Positions 26,581 to 36,362 of a DNA stretch of 64,000 nt are shown here, one piece after another (position 1 is the first letter of the stretch; every line of letters begins with the position of its first letter). A program made the position numbers and the translations under genes. The DNA lies in contig NZ_JAFIBU010000001.1 of NCBI RefSeq assembly GCF_017833255.1, forward strand, positions 868,001 through 932,000. Direction: 5' to 3'. This DNA comes from Paenibacillus sp. PvR098. Lineage in GTDB: Bacteria; Bacillota; Bacilli; Paenibacillales; NBRC-103111. Under the pieces are notes generated by a model. It made no database searches, was not told the origin of the DNA, and saw nothing but the letters and a program-made list of their open reading frames with translations.

Positions 26581-27969
26581 TTATTCCTTGGGATGAATCA
26601 TATCCTCTGGGCGTACGATGGCATCAAACTGCTCAGAGGTTAAAAAGCCGCTTTGCAATGCCGCTTCCTTCAGCGTAAGCCCTTCTTTATGTGCGAGCTT
26701 GGCGATGGATGCGGCTTTCTCATAACCGATATGCGGATTCAGGGCGGTTACAAGCATTAGGGATTGCTCCAAATGACGGCCGATAACCTCCCTGTTGGGC
26801 TCGATCCCTACGGCACAATGCTCATTAAACGAATCCATAGCATCGGACAGCAGACGGATGGATTGCAGGAAGTTATGGATGATTACCGGCTTGAACACAT
26901 TCAGCTCAAAATTCCCCTGGCTTGCCGCGAATCCTATGACCGCGTCATTACCCATCACCTGGCAGACCACCATGGTGAGCGCCTCACTCTGCGTCGGGTT
27001 CACCTTGCCCGGCATAATCGAGCTTCCCGGTTCATTCTCCGGGATTCTGATTTCACCGATTCCGCTGCGCGGACCGCTAGAGAGCCAGCGAACATCATTG
27101 GCTATCTTCATCAAATCCGCCGCTAGCGCCTTCAGTGCCCCATGTGTGTATACGATTTGATCGTGGCTCGTCAAACCGTGGAATTTGTTCGCGGCGGATA
27201 TGAAGGTCCTGCCGGTTTCCTGGGATATTTCTTCCGCAACGGCTTCGCCGAATTTCGGATGGGCGTTCAGACCCGTACCTACGGCCGTCCCGCCGATAGC
27301 CAGCTCATTCATCGATTCCAAGCTCTGGCGGATCATCCGCCCGGTAGTCTCCAGCATGGCCCACCAGCCGCTGATTTCCTGTCCAAGCGTAAGCGGTGTG
27401 GCATCCTGCAGATGGGTGCGCCCGATTTTGACGATATCGGCAAAGGCTTCCATCTTACCTCTCAGTGTCTCCTTCAGATTGTCCAGAGCGGGCAGCAAAC
27501 GGTCCTCTATCGCCATCACTCCGGCGATATGCATCGCTGTCGGGAAGGTATCATTGGAGCTTTGCGACCGGTTCACATCATCATTGGGATGTATGCGGAT
27601 ACTTCTTCCCTTCGCTTCGAGCAGCTGCGTAGCCCGCGCAGCGATCACTTCATTGGCGTTCATATTCGACTGCGTGCCGCTGCCGGTTTGCCATACGACC
27701 AGTGGAAATTCATCGTCCCACTTCCCATCCATGACTTCATCGGATGCCGCTGCTATGGCCTCGGCTTTGTCCTTCTCCAGCTTGTTCAGCCTAAGGTTCG
27801 CCTGAGCCGCCGCTTTCTTCAGCAGCGCAAAAGCCCGCACCACCTCGATCGGCATCCGTTCCGTGCCAATGCGGAAATTTTCGCTGCTTCGCTGCGTTTG
27901 AGCCCCCCACAGCTTATCTGCAGGAACCTTGATTTCACCCATCGTATCCCGTTCAATTCTGTATTCCAT
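26581..27969 (-). CDS. fumC: Fumarate hydratase, class II
   Basis: Iron-independent fumarase of the citric acid cycle, interconverting fumarate and malate in the cytoplasm. 462 residues, the typical length. It begins [37 protein letters not shown] lies near residue 97, [16 protein letters not shown] near 183 and the signature [13 protein letters not shown] near 315. These distinguish it from aspartase and argininosuccinate lyase relatives, with the HLQDATP segment favouring fumarase. GGAGG lies eight bases before the ATG. A terminator follows. Confidence 0.95.
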   Translation of the reverse strand: MEYRIERDTMGEIKVPADKLWGAQTQRSSENFRIGTERMPIEVVRAFALLKKAAAQANLRLNKLEKDKAEAIAAASDEVMDGKWDDEFPLVVWQTGSGTQSNMNANEVIAARATQLLEAKGRSIRIHPNDDVNRSQSSNDTFPTAMHIAGVMAIEDRLLPALDNLKETLRGKMEAFADIVKIGRTHLQDATPLTLGQEISGWWAMLETTGRMIRQSLESMNELAIGGTAVGTGLNAHPKFGEAVAEEISQETGRTFISAANKFHGLTSHDQIVYTHGALKALAADLMKIANDVRWLSSGPRSGIGEIRIPENEPGSSIMPGKVNPTQSEALTMVVCQVMGNDAVIGFAASQGNFELNVFKPVIIHNFLQSIRLLSDAMDSFNEHCAVGIEPNREVIGRHLEQSLMLVTALNPHIGYEKAASIAKLAHKEGLTLKEAALQSGFLTSEQFDAIVRPEDMIHPKE

Positions 27970-28129
27970 ATTGAATACCTCCTTCGTTTTAGGTCACTAT
28001 AACATATATTACCCATTGCTACTGGTAAATAAAGCTACATTTGTGAGCGCTTGCGGCTCTTTACTTTCATGTGCTATAGTATATCTCCTGTCATTTTTAG
28101 GAATAACAAAATGAACGGAGGTCATGAAT

Positions 28130-30277
28130 ATGGAATCCGGTATACGGAACGCTTATCAAGAGGAACAAGCTCGTTTAGAACAAACGATCGAAGAAATGGA
28201 CGCCCACCTGAATATGCTGAGGGCGATACCTACCTATACGGGTCATGATGTGACTGAGCAGGTGCTGGAATCGATCCGTGAGAATAACCGGCGCAATCTG
28301 GAGCAGGCCGCTCCCGAGCCTTATTTCGGCAGACTTGATTTTCAAGAGAGCGGTAAACCTGATCCAACCCCGATTTATATAGGAAAGTTAGGCGTGGAAA
28401 AAGCAAACTCGCCCGAGCTCATGGTTATCGATTGGCGCGCCCCGGTGGCGAGCCTTTTTTATTCATTTACCGGAGGCCCCGAGGCCGCTTCATACGACTC
28501 GCCAGATGGACTTATAGAAGGCCTGATTAATCTGAAGAGAAATTTAGTGATCCGCAAACAAATTTTGCAGCGTGTAGTCGATACGTTCGATCGCGATCAA
28601 GATAACACGGCAGTAACGGATGAGTTTCTGCTATACCGCTTGGGAGAGAACAAAGACAACAAGCTCCGCGATATCGTATCGACCATTCAAGCCGAACAGG
28701 ATGCGATTATTCGGGGAGGTAAAAACAACGCGCTGGTCATACAAGGTGTAGCGGGCAGTGGTAAAACGACGGTTGCCCTGCACCGCCTTGCTTACCTGCT
28801 GTATCATTACCGGGATCAGGTCAAAGCGGAGAAAATGATTATTTTCGCACCAAACCGTATGTTTTTGGACTATATTTCCGGCGTGCTTCCCGAGCTTGGC
28901 GTCGGCCATATTCAGCAGACGACCTTCGCCGACTGGGCACTGGAACTGCTCGACCACGAGATCAAGCTCGCAGATTCAGCAGATACTTTGCGCTATTGGT
29001 TCGGCATTGGGGAGTCTCGGCCTGTAATGAATGATACATCCCCAGGCCGAATTAAAGGCTCCATCCGCTTCATGGAACAGCTGGAGCGGATGCTGAACGC
29101 CTATGAAGAGAACGCCGTACCGGATGCCGACTTCTCCCCCTGGGATAGAGCCAAGCTGTCCCGACGGACAATCCGTCAGTGGTATGCGGTGGAAAACAAG
29201 CATGAGCCACTGATGAAAAGACGGGAACGCGTGCTGGCCCGGATGAAACGTTGGATGGAGATGGAGCTCGACAAGGTTTGGGAAGTGCATCTGCGTAAGG
29301 AGTATAAGAAGAAAGCCGGAGCGAGGCTGCGAGAGTACGGGAAGCTCTGGCCGGATTATACGCCATTTGCCTTTTATAAGGAGATGTTCACCACAAAGAC
29401 CAACGAAGAATTACAGCAAACGGTTTCTGAAGACCTCAGGCAATCGACACTGGCTTTGGCTAAAAAGAAACGCGTACAGCTGGAGGATTTGGCCCCCCTT
29501 CTTTATATAAGAGCACGGTTTTACGGCATTCCAGGCGATCTCCGGTTCGATCACACCGTCATCGACGAGGCGCAGGACTTCTCCCCGTTCCAAATAGCGC
29601 TTCTTGCCCTGCACACGAAGAACGGCTCTTTTTCCATACTGGGGGACTTGTCTCAAGGAATTCACGCCTATCAAGGGATTCAAGACTGGGAGGAGTTTCT
29701 TTCTCTGTTTCCGGTCGATAGCCGGGCCTATTATACACTGAACCGGAGCTACCGCTCGACGATGGAAATTATATACTTCGCAAACGAAGTGCTGAAGAAC
29801 GGATTGGAGGAACTGCCGGCGCTTGCTGTCCCGGTGTTCCGCAGCGGCGAACCGGTAGAGCTTGTGCAAGCGGAAAGCACTGCTCTTACGGAGCTTCTGC
29901 TCCAAGCAGTGCGGACGCACCAGAACCGTCATACGGCGGGAACGTTGGCCGTGCTTGCCCGAACGGAAGCACGCTGTCGCGAGCTGCACGAGCAGCTGCA
30001 GGCCGCCGGCTGCGGCGAAGTGCGTCTGATCGTGCCCGGGCAGCAGCAGTACGAGGGCGGTGTCTCGATTGTGCCGGTCTATATGGCCAAGGGGCTAGAA
30101 TTCGACACCGTCCTGCTGGTCGATGTCGATTCGGTCCATTACACCGATTCTCCCCAGGACGCCAAGCTCCTGTACGTCGGCTGCACCCGGGCTCTGCATG
30201 AGCTGAAGCTTTACTACAGCGGCGAATCCTCTCCTCTCGTTGCAGACATCCGCGGCGACTTTGTTAAAGCGGAATAA
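28130..30277 (+). CDS. helD: RNA polymerase recycling ATPase/helicase HelD
   Basis: UvrD/Rep-like superfamily 1 motor of 715 residues that binds RNA polymerase and releases stalled complexes. A coiled-coil N-terminal arm (residues 1-40, EEQARLEQTIEEMDAHL) is followed by a conserved segment VIDWRAPVASLFY near 105, Walker A QGVAGSGKTTVALHR near 208, Walker B VIDEAQDFS near 485, a GDLSQGIH motif near 515 and a late LLYVGCTRAL near 685. ATG at 28130 is chosen because GGAGG ends eight bases before it; the ATG at 28124 is only two bases away. Assignment as HelD rather than UvrD rests on the N-terminal arm and the WRAPVAS motif. Confidence 0.9.
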   Translation: MESGIRNAYQEEQARLEQTIEEMDAHLNMLRAIPTYTGHDVTEQVLESIRENNRRNLEQAAPEPYFGRLDFQESGKPDPTPIYIGKLGVEKANSPELMVIDWRAPVASLFYSFTGGPEAASYDSPDGLIEGLINLKRNLVIRKQILQRVVDTFDRDQDNTAVTDEFLLYRLGENKDNKLRDIVSTIQAEQDAIIRGGKNNALVIQGVAGSGKTTVALHRLAYLLYHYRDQVKAEKMIIFAPNRMFLDYISGVLPELGVGHIQQTTFADWALELLDHEIKLADSADTLRYWFGIGESRPVMNDTSPGRIKGSIRFMEQLERMLNAYEENAVPDADFSPWDRAKLSRRTIRQWYAVENKHEPLMKRRERVLARMKRWMEMELDKVWEVHLRKEYKKKAGARLREYGKLWPDYTPFAFYKEMFTTKTNEELQQTVSEDLRQSTLALAKKKRVQLEDLAPLLYIRARFYGIPGDLRFDHTVIDEAQDFSPFQIALLALHTKNGSFSILGDLSQGIHAYQGIQDWEEFLSLFPVDSRAYYTLNRSYRSTMEIIYFANEVLKNGLEELPALAVPVFRSGEPVELVQAESTALTELLLQAVRTHQNRHTAGTLAVLARTEARCRELHEQLQAAGCGEVRLIVPGQQQYEGGVSIVPVYMAKGLEFDTVLLVDVDSVHYTDSPQDAKLLYVGCTRALHELKLYYSGESSPLVADIRGDFVKAE

Positions 30278-30283
30278 GAAACT

Positions 30284-30313
30284 AGAGCCGGGAATCCTTC
30301 GATCCCCGGCTCT
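30284..30313. terminator. Terminator between helD and the MFS gene
   Basis: AGAGCCGGG / CCCGGCTCT stem with an internal loop, 6 bases after the helD stop; the minus-strand side has a short T-rich tail. Confidence 0.65.
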
Positions 30314-30338
30314 ACATCATATCTTAACTCCCCATTAT

Positions 30339-31550
30339 TTAGGGTGTTTCTTTGGAGGTCACATATCCACTTGCCGCGCCATAACCAGAAAACATAAGCA
30401 GCAAGGCGGCAGCCAATAAGAAAATCAATGAATAGGTCCAGCCATTTGTAACATCATGAATCAGACCAAATAGTGTTGGTCCGGTTGCAGCCATCAAGTA
30501 TCCTACAGCCTGTGCCATGCCCGATAACTCTGCTGCTTGCTGCGAATCACGGGTTCGGAGTACGAAGAACATCATGGCCAAGCTAAACGCGGTGCCTACT
30601 CCAACGCCCATCAGAACCAACCATACCACGATTAGCGATAAATTTCCGCTGAGCAATCCAAGGCATCCAATAATCAAAGAGATACCGGCAGCCACCACCA
30701 TTCCCCGCTGACTCGAGACTCGGCTTGCCAACACGGGTACGATGAAGGTAATCGGCAGGATAATAAATTGAAGCATGGAAAGCATCCACCCCGCAGTTTC
30801 ATTGCTCATTCCCCGCTGTTGGAGAATTTCCGGAAGCCATGTGACCAGCATGTAGAATACTAAAGATTGCGATCCCATATAAATGGTTACATTCCAGGCC
30901 AAACGTGACCTCCACAGATGACCGCCTGTCTTTTTAACATGAGAGTTAGAACCATGTCGACGATTTCGAAGCTGCGGCAGCCAAATGAGTATCGCGATAA
31001 AAGAAAGAAGCGCCCAGCATCCTAGTGCTGCGCCCCAGCCTAACCCTAATCCGCGAGTAATGGGAATGCTGATGCCTGAGGCAACAGCCCCGCATAAGTT
31101 CATAGACACCGCATAAATGCCTGTCATCACACCGACTCTTTCAGGAAACTCCCGTTTAATCAGACTGGGTACAAGCACATTGCCCACCGAGATGGCCAAT
31201 CCTAACAGTAAGGTACCCAGAAAGAGCAGTCCAATCCCAGGAATTGAGCGAATCAATATCCCCACGGTCAGTGCGATCATCCCAGCCAATAAAGTAACTT
31301 CAATTCCGATCTTACGGGCGATTCTTGCTGCAAACGGAGAAAGCAGCGCAAAAGCGAGGAGCGGCAAGGTTGTCAAAGTTCCTGCTAATGTATTCGAAAT
31401 CCCCGTTGCGTTCCGAATTTCTCCAATAATCGGACCGACTGCAGTGAGTGGCGCGCGAAGATTGGCAGCCACCAGAATAATTCCTATAACAAGCATAGAA
31501 AAGCCTGCTCGTGAATGTATGCGTGGATTGACTAGTTCCCGATGTAACAT
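30339..31550 (-). CDS. MFS transporter, CynX/NimT (YycB) type
   Basis: 403-residue inner-membrane transporter with twelve predicted hydrophobic segments. LVAANLRAPLTAVGPIIGEI near residue 25 is the hallmark of the CynX/NimT branch, which includes E. coli CynX (cyanate) and NimT (2-nitroimidazole) and B. subtilis YycB. The substrate is unknown. The gene starts 7 bases after the stop of the GntR regulator gene, so they are co-transcribed and the regulator likely controls the transporter. GAGGAG, at the end of the regulator gene, is its ribosome binding site. Confidence 0.87.
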   Translation of the reverse strand: MLHRELVNPRIHSRAGFSMLVIGIILVAANLRAPLTAVGPIIGEIRNATGISNTLAGTLTTLPLLAFALLSPFAARIARKIGIEVTLLAGMIALTVGILIRSIPGIGLLFLGTLLLGLAISVGNVLVPSLIKREFPERVGVMTGIYAVSMNLCGAVASGISIPITRGLGLGWGAALGCWALLSFIAILIWLPQLRNRRHGSNSHVKKTGGHLWRSRLAWNVTIYMGSQSLVFYMLVTWLPEILQQRGMSNETAGWMLSMLQFIILPITFIVPVLASRVSSQRGMVVAAGISLIIGCLGLLSGNLSLIVVWLVLMGVGVGTAFSLAMMFFVLRTRDSQQAAELSGMAQAVGYLMAATGPTLFGLIHDVTNGWTYSLIFLLAAALLLMFSGYGAASGYVTSKETP

Positions 31551-31557
31551 GCGTATG

Positions 31558-32253
31558 TTACTCCTCTCTTTTATCGCCTTGCAGAATATGTCTGGAAGCT
31601 TCTATATATGCGCGAACGGCTTCCGCTGCATATTCAGGATCCTGGTCAATGATGGCCTGTACCAAATCGCGGTGTATCTTGATATGAGGCTCCATAAGTA
31701 CGGAATGATCCAGTACGCTGCCGATCGATACTCTCACGCCTTCCGTGATATGCTCGTATAATTCGGTAAGTACGCTATTGTGAGCAGCAGCAATAATCAT
31801 TTTGTGCAGGTTCAAGTCAGCCTGCACGTAGCCCTCAATGTCTTTGTTCTCTGATGCGGCATCAAACTCGTCCAAACTTCTGCGCAGCCTTTCAATGTCC
31901 TCAGCGGTACGCCGTACAGCCGCCAACCGGGCGGCTTCTTGTTCAAGAGCAAACCGAACCTCTAATGTTTCATCAATGCTAGAGCGCCGTAAGCGGCGCA
32001 GTAATACAGCACCGAGAACGCTTGAGGAGCAGACATAGGTACCGTCGCCGGGACGGGCGATGAGCAGTCCTGCATGAACCAGTGACTTCACAGCCTCCCG
32101 CACCGTATTTCGGCTTACACCAAGCTGCCGGACAAGGTCCGGCTCTGCCGGAATTCTTAATCCAACCGGCCATGTACCCGATTCTATAAGAAGCTCCATT
32201 TGAGCAACGACTTGTTCAACCAGCGTCGTTCGTGACGCTCGTTTAAGCCCCAA
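31558..32253 (-). CDS. GntR family transcriptional regulator (FadR subfamily)
   Basis: 231-residue repressor-type regulator. The N-terminal winged helix (VEQVVAQMELLIESGTWPVGLRIPAEPDLVRQLGVSRNTVREAVKSLVHAGLL in parts) spans residues 10-70, followed by an all-helical FCD effector-binding domain with the metal-binding pattern around DLNLHKMI and HIKIHRDLVQAI. TTG at 32253 is chosen because GGGGGT lies eight bases upstream and the protein then begins as FadR members do. It precedes the MFS gene and is preceded by a consensus promoter. The effector is unknown. Confidence 0.87.
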   Translation of the reverse strand: MGLKRASRTTLVEQVVAQMELLIESGTWPVGLRIPAEPDLVRQLGVSRNTVREAVKSLVHAGLLIARPGDGTYVCSSSVLGAVLLRRLRRSSIDETLEVRFALEQEAARLAAVRRTAEDIERLRRSLDEFDAASENKDIEGYVQADLNLHKMIIAAAHNSVLTELYEHITEGVRVSIGSVLDHSVLMEPHIKIHRDLVQAIIDQDPEYAAEAVRAYIEASRHILQGDKREE

Positions 32254-32290
32254 TATACAAACCCCCAAACATAGGATGTTTAACGCTGAT

Positions 32291-32319
32291 ATTATAACTC
32301 TATCATCTATCAATATCAA
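32291..32319 (-). promoter_or_regulatory. SigA promoter of the gntR-MFS operon
   Basis: Minus-strand TTGATA, a 17-base spacer and TATAAT. The region is rich in GATAGATGATAGA-type repeats that could serve as operator. Confidence 0.6.
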
Positions 32320-32362
32320 TAAAATAGTGTTGATCTGAGATGAAGCTAAGGTGCGAACCGCC

Positions 32363-32394
32363 AAAAAAGCCACTGAATTGCTCATTCAGTGGCT
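32363..32394 (-). terminator. Terminator left behind by the metE remnant
   Basis: Perfect 11-base stem AGCCACTGAAT / ATTCAGTGGCT with six T on the minus strand, just downstream of the metE fragment. Confidence 0.75.
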
Positions 32395-32406
32395 GGTGCT
32401 ATTATT

Positions 32407-32541
32407 TTAACCCCCACGACCGATTCCTTTATCGAAAGTGTGATCTTCCAAACTATGAATTAACTCTCCATGGCTACGTGAGGTTTCAATTGAAATGACA
32501 TCAGCCTCCAGCGTACATATAGCATCGCTAATATCATAAAT
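32407..32541 (-). pseudogene. metE: Remnant of cobalamin-independent methionine synthase
   Basis: The minus-strand frame reads [20 protein letters not shown] followed by [20 protein letters not shown] and a stop. This matches about 45 residues in the C-terminal catalytic domain of MetE, around the conserved DADVISIExSRS...GIGxGVYDIHSP region. Everything upstream is missing and the frame ends before the zinc-binding C-terminus. A terminator follows directly, as it would after an intact metE. It is a decay product and not functional. Confidence 0.7.
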
Positions 32542-32636
32542 CACGATACTTCACGACGGAACCCGCCTTAAAATAACGTGTTTTGTCGAATGATATGGAC
32601 AGATACAAAAATTTGGGAACCAAGAGGTACACAATC

Positions 32637-32831
32637 ATGAGGCTCGTGACGAAAACCAGATTGGACTATCTTCAAACTCTGATTCAGTCCATGGGATATG
32701 ACAAAGCACACAAAGAGGCCCTGCATATCCTTGAATCCATTACAAGAGATATTGAGGAAAATTATGCGGAAATACGCAGACCGATCCGGCTGCCTGAGAA
32801 GCTTAAGAATCGGTCTGAAGAGGAATCGTGA
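32637..32831 (+). CDS. Small hypothetical protein, 64 residues
   Basis: Basic helical protein (MRLVTKTRLDYLQTLIQSMG, then two further helical segments and an acidic tail). There is no membrane segment or Cys pattern. ATG at 32637 has AGAGGT eight bases upstream, so translation is plausible; the longer reading from 32583 has no such site. It sits between two gene remnants on the opposite strand. I do not recognise the family and propose no function. Confidence 0.5.
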   Translation: MRLVTKTRLDYLQTLIQSMGYDKAHKEALHILESITRDIEENYAEIRRPIRLPEKLKNRSEEES

Positions 32832-32857
32832 TTTACTAAATCATTGAGTCCGTTTAT

Positions 32858-33215
32858 TCATTTAAGTCCAGCGACAGCAAATACTTTATCAAAGCCGGTT
32901 TTGGAGCGCAAAATCAGGATTTCCGGTGAATCCTTCGGCATCGAGGGCGTCAATATTTCCTGAGCAACGACGCCTTTGTAACCGATGTAATGTAAACCGC
33001 TCAGAAAATCGGCTAGAGGAATTACTCCTTCCCCGAGGTACAGACGGTCGTTATCCAGCACTTCTTCCACCGGTACGTTCGGCGCGTTAATATGTACATA
33101 CACGATTTGACTTGCTTCAGCTGCTTCATTTCCACCACGGATAAGCCGTTCGTATACCAAGGATACTTCCAGCGTGCACCCATTTGTTCGTAGATTGATT
33201 TATCTTAAGTCCCAT
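32858..33215 (-). pseudogene. Remnant of a sugar phosphate isomerase/epimerase
   Basis: The C-terminal part (IVYVHINAPNVPVEEVLDN, LGEGVIPLADFLSGLHYIGY and a final TGFDKVFAVAGLK) matches the end of xylose isomerase-like TIM-barrel epimerases. The 5' end retains a good ribosome binding site (GGAGAGG) and 29 codons from ATG 33215 before a frame change around 33125-33160. About two thirds of the barrel is absent, so a large internal deletion plus a frameshift has inactivated it. It may once have belonged with the palindromic operators at 33263-33310. Confidence 0.7.
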
Positions 33216-33262
33216 CGGATGTCCTCTCCAATTCACAATGATAAGGCAACAAACTTTTTTTG

Positions 33263-33310
33263 TTACATTTATGTAAACTATGTTTACACTCAGGAACGGT
33301 TGAGTGTAAA
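33263..33310. promoter_or_regulatory. Two palindromic operators overlapping the yqjA-like promoter
   Basis: TTACAT-TT-ATGTAA (33263-33276) and TTTACACTC-N10-GAGTGTAAA (33283-33310). The second covers a possible plus-strand promoter TTTACA-18-TAAAAT. Binding of a dimeric regulator is likely; the regulator is unknown. Confidence 0.55.
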
Positions 33311-33341
33311 ATAAGCAAAAAAGCGAAATCGGGTGAGCATC

Positions 33342-34268
33342 ATGAGAATTGGCTTCCGTACCATCAAGACCGCGATAGGCGTAAGTCTCTCTATCTTGTT
33401 GGCCCAAGCCATGCAGCTGGAATATTACACGGCTGCGGGGATTTTAACCCTGCTGTGCATTCAAAAATCCCGCAAGCAGTCCGCTCAGGCCGTGATCAGC
33501 CGCCTATTCGCCTGTTTGGCGGGACTCCTGTTTTCAAGCCTTTTATTCGAATTAATCGGATACCAGCCCTATTCATTTCTAGTGCTTCTACTGTTATTTA
33601 TCCCCTTCTGCGTCCGCTTTCGGATACAAGAAGGCATCGCCAGCAGCTCCGTCATTGTCATGCATGTCTATATGCAGGGAACAATTGAGCCTGCCTTTTT
33701 TTTAAATGAAATTCTTGTGATGATCATCGGGCTCGGTATAGGATTACTGATCAATTGGTATATGCCTAGTATCGATAAAGAGCTAAACCGGTACAAAGAA
33801 GAAGTGGATCAACTGATCTCTGGAATTTTGACTGAAATAGCCTGCTACTTGAAAGAGGGCTATACACTTTGGGACGGGAAGGAACTGCTTCAGCTGTCAG
33901 ATGCTCTGCAGAAGGCCAAGCGATTGGCTGCTCTGGATGCGGAGAACAACCTGCATCGAAAGGAAAATTCCTATGAGCATTACTTTCAATTCAAGCAGCA
34001 GCAGTATGATATTCTCGAACGGATGCTTCCTTCCATTTCTAGAATCACCGTACAGATGGAACAGGGAATTCGAATTGGGGATTTCGTTCAAAATTTGAGT
34101 CTCCACTTGAATAACAGGAACCAAATGGCCCATTTTCGCGAAACGCTTCGTGATATTAGGGAGTACCATAAGCAGCTGCCTTTGCCGGAGTCGAGACATG
34201 AATTCGAGAATCGAGCCAGTCTCTACGCTGTAGCCAATGAACTAGAACGTTTCATTAACACGATCTAA
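33342..34268 (+). CDS. YqjA-like aromatic acid exporter family membrane protein
   Basis: 308-residue membrane protein of the ArAE/DUF939 family. The N-terminal half has about five hydrophobic segments; the start MRIGFRTIKTAIGVSL is the family signature. The C-terminal half is soluble and helical (ELNRYKEEVDQLI to the end) and probably cytoplasmic. Family members are linked with efflux of aromatic acids, but the B. subtilis YqjA function is unproven. ATG 33342 is chosen because known members begin there; GTG 33333 is possible. Palindromic operators lie upstream. Confidence 0.82.
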   Translation: MRIGFRTIKTAIGVSLSILLAQAMQLEYYTAAGILTLLCIQKSRKQSAQAVISRLFACLAGLLFSSLLFELIGYQPYSFLVLLLLFIPFCVRFRIQEGIASSSVIVMHVYMQGTIEPAFFLNEILVMIIGLGIGLLINWYMPSIDKELNRYKEEVDQLISGILTEIACYLKEGYTLWDGKELLQLSDALQKAKRLAALDAENNLHRKENSYEHYFQFKQQQYDILERMLPSISRITVQMEQGIRIGDFVQNLSLHLNNRNQMAHFRETLRDIREYHKQLPLPESRHEFENRASLYAVANELERFINTI

Positions 34269-34401
34269 GCAAGGCTTCAGGTCATCGACTGCACCGCGGT
34301 TGTGCCGTTATTTTATATGGGCAACTTCCACAGCAGTCATCTTCAGGAACAAATGGAAATACATTAATAATAATCTATGCATGGGAAAGGGTTGTTAATC
34401 T

Positions 34402-35082
34402 ATGTATTCTAATCAACCTTGGTATCCGTCTCCGTTGATGGCTGCATCCTCTGTTCACGATACCTGCCACATCATTGAAGTCTCGGGAGAAGGAACGGTA
34501 ACCGCCCCTCCCGACAGAGCCATTATTGAATTAGGCGTCATCACTGAGAACCCAAGCCTCACGATTGCCCAAAAGGACAATGCAGCCGCCATAGCAAATA
34601 TAGTTCATTCCCTGATACAGCTAAACATTCCAGAAGAACATATCCAAACGGTAAGTTACCGAATCGAAATCCAATATCATTATGCAGACGGGAAACAAAT
34701 CTTTAGAGGCTATCAAGTGAATCACATGCTTCAAATCACTTTGAGTCAGGTTGATCAGACAGGGCTTGTTGTCGACACCGCTGTTAATCATGGCGCTAAC
34801 ACCGTATCCAGTATACGATTCAGCATAGCCCGCCCCGAGATCTACTATAACCATTCCCTTACGTTAGCCCTGAAAAATGCCGAAAGTAAAGCCATGACTA
34901 TTGCACGAACACTAGGTGCAAGCCTTGTTAGACATCCGATAAAAGTCCTAGAAGAAACTCCCACGCGCGAACCCAGACCTTATCAGGCCTCGCTTTATGC
35001 TGAAAGCGCAACCGCCACGCCGATCCAACCGGGAGAATTGAAAATTACTGCCGCAATAAAGGTTCACTATGCATATCAGTAA
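34402..35082 (+). CDS. SIMPL domain protein (DUF541, YggE-like)
   Basis: 226-residue protein dominated by the SIMPL fold: EVSGEGTVTAPPDRAIIELGV near residue 28, RIEIQYHY near 90, the YQVNHMLQITL strand near 108 and the NAESKAMTIARTLG helix near 158. Unlike YggE it has no clear signal peptide, so it is probably cytoplasmic or surface-associated. Family members are connected with oxidative stress and signalling. AAAGGG lies upstream of the ATG. It ends two bases before the stop codon of the convergent NrnB-like gene. Confidence 0.82.
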   Translation: MYSNQPWYPSPLMAASSVHDTCHIIEVSGEGTVTAPPDRAIIELGVITENPSLTIAQKDNAAAIANIVHSLIQLNIPEEHIQTVSYRIEIQYHYADGKQIFRGYQVNHMLQITLSQVDQTGLVVDTAVNHGANTVSSIRFSIARPEIYYNHSLTLALKNAESKAMTIARTLGASLVRHPIKVLEETPTREPRPYQASLYAESATATPIQPGELKITAAIKVHYAYQ

Positions 35083-35084
35083 CG

Positions 35085-36275
35085 TTAATGCTGCTTCGCA
35101 CTTCTTTCCACCCTATGCTCCATAAGGTAAGCGATATACACTTCATCTCGAACTAACCAGGCGGAATAATTTCTTTTCACGAAACGCTCCGCCTCTTCAA
35201 ACGTCGAATAGTGTTCATTCAACTCGTTACCGTCGACATCGATTTCCCATCCAGCTCCAGAAGGGAAAATGAACACCTTTTGGTCTTTGCGGTTCTCATA
35301 AAGCGATCCATAGACCGATTTTTTCAAATTGAAAGTATTGCGGAAGGCATCCATACGCATCGGTTCCAGCGGAAAGGTCTTGGCAACATAGAGTCTATAG
35401 GCCTCCTCCGTCATTGAGCAGCCAGACGCTTTGGCATGTCCTCCCCCGCCATAAAGAGCGGCGATTTCTGAAACGTCTACATGATCGTGAATGGTTCGAA
35501 AGCTGATCCTTTTCCCGCCCAAGTTCATGATCGCGACGTAATCCAAGTGGGGGTTTTCTTTGCCTAGCTCGTTTCCCAGTTCAGAATGGTACGATTCTGC
35601 ATGAACGATACCTACATAATAATCATGAATACGGGTTTGAATGATTTCCCGTTTTTTTCTCCGAACATAGCGATCAATTTTTTCTTCTTCAATATCCAGT
35701 ATTTTTTCTTCAAATTCATCAAACATAAAGCGCTCGCCTTGTTTGAGGCGCTCCACCATTTTGTCCTCAAATTCATCAATGGATAGGATATTAAAAAGAT
35801 CGTGAAGCCTCTTGGCCCGCAGTTCCCCATGTCTTTCCCATTCCCACGTGTCATACTGTCGGACCAGCTCGACGAATTCATCTAACCCCTTGGTAGGCTT
35901 TAGCAAACCGTTCTGAACAAGGTACTCATAAAACAGCGAAGTGGCGCTGGCCAACTTCCCATTCTCATACTCCACCTGAACCATTCCCCAAGGATACTTA
36001 TTATAATGAAGCGCCGTCTTGTGATGATCAATCAGCTTAACTTTGCCGCCCGCTTTTGAAAATTCATCTAGCCCTTTTTCATTCTCTTCATTCACGGACA
36101 GATCGGTAATATACAAAACCTTGTTTTTTCTTGATCTCTCTAAAAATCGCTCCACTTGTACATTTAAGCCTCCAACGGAGTTGTACCGGATTTCCACTTG
36201 ATGTCCAAAAGCACAACGGGCGACAATGCCGCAGCCCAACCCGTCCAGATCATTATGAGTATACAAAAGATACAA
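35085..36275 (-). CDS. DHH-family phosphoesterase, NrnB (YngD)-like
   Basis: 396-residue cytoplasmic phosphoesterase. The DHH catalytic motifs are intact: YTHNDLDGLGCG at residues 5-16, YITDLSVNE near 54, LIDHHKTALHYN near 82 and the C-terminal DHHA1 motif GGGGHAKASGCSM near 275. Size and domain order match B. subtilis NrnB/YngD, which degrades oligoribonucleotides and hydrolyses cyclic nucleotides. A C-terminal extension of about 100 residues follows. TTG at 36275 has GGGAG ten bases before it. It is convergent with the SIMPL gene. Confidence 0.85.
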   Translation of the reverse strand: MYLLYTHNDLDGLGCGIVARCAFGHQVEIRYNSVGGLNVQVERFLERSRKNKVLYITDLSVNEENEKGLDEFSKAGGKVKLIDHHKTALHYNKYPWGMVQVEYENGKLASATSLFYEYLVQNGLLKPTKGLDEFVELVRQYDTWEWERHGELRAKRLHDLFNILSIDEFEDKMVERLKQGERFMFDEFEEKILDIEEEKIDRYVRRKKREIIQTRIHDYYVGIVHAESYHSELGNELGKENPHLDYVAIMNLGGKRISFRTIHDHVDVSEIAALYGGGGHAKASGCSMTEEAYRLYVAKTFPLEPMRMDAFRNTFNLKKSVYGSLYENRKDQKVFIFPSGAGWEIDVDGNELNEHYSTFEEAERFVKRNYSAWLVRDEVYIAYLMEHRVERSAKQH

Positions 36276-36362
36276 CCTTCGACAGCTCCCTATGATAGAT
36301 TTTTTTCCTATGAATACAAAGATAAAATTCCCCTGAACGAATTACTCTATTCCGTCTACAGC

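Noticed and set aside
27142..28002. 286-codon plus-strand frame opposite fumC
   Set aside because: Antisense to an intact fumC; no ribosome binding site or recognisable family.
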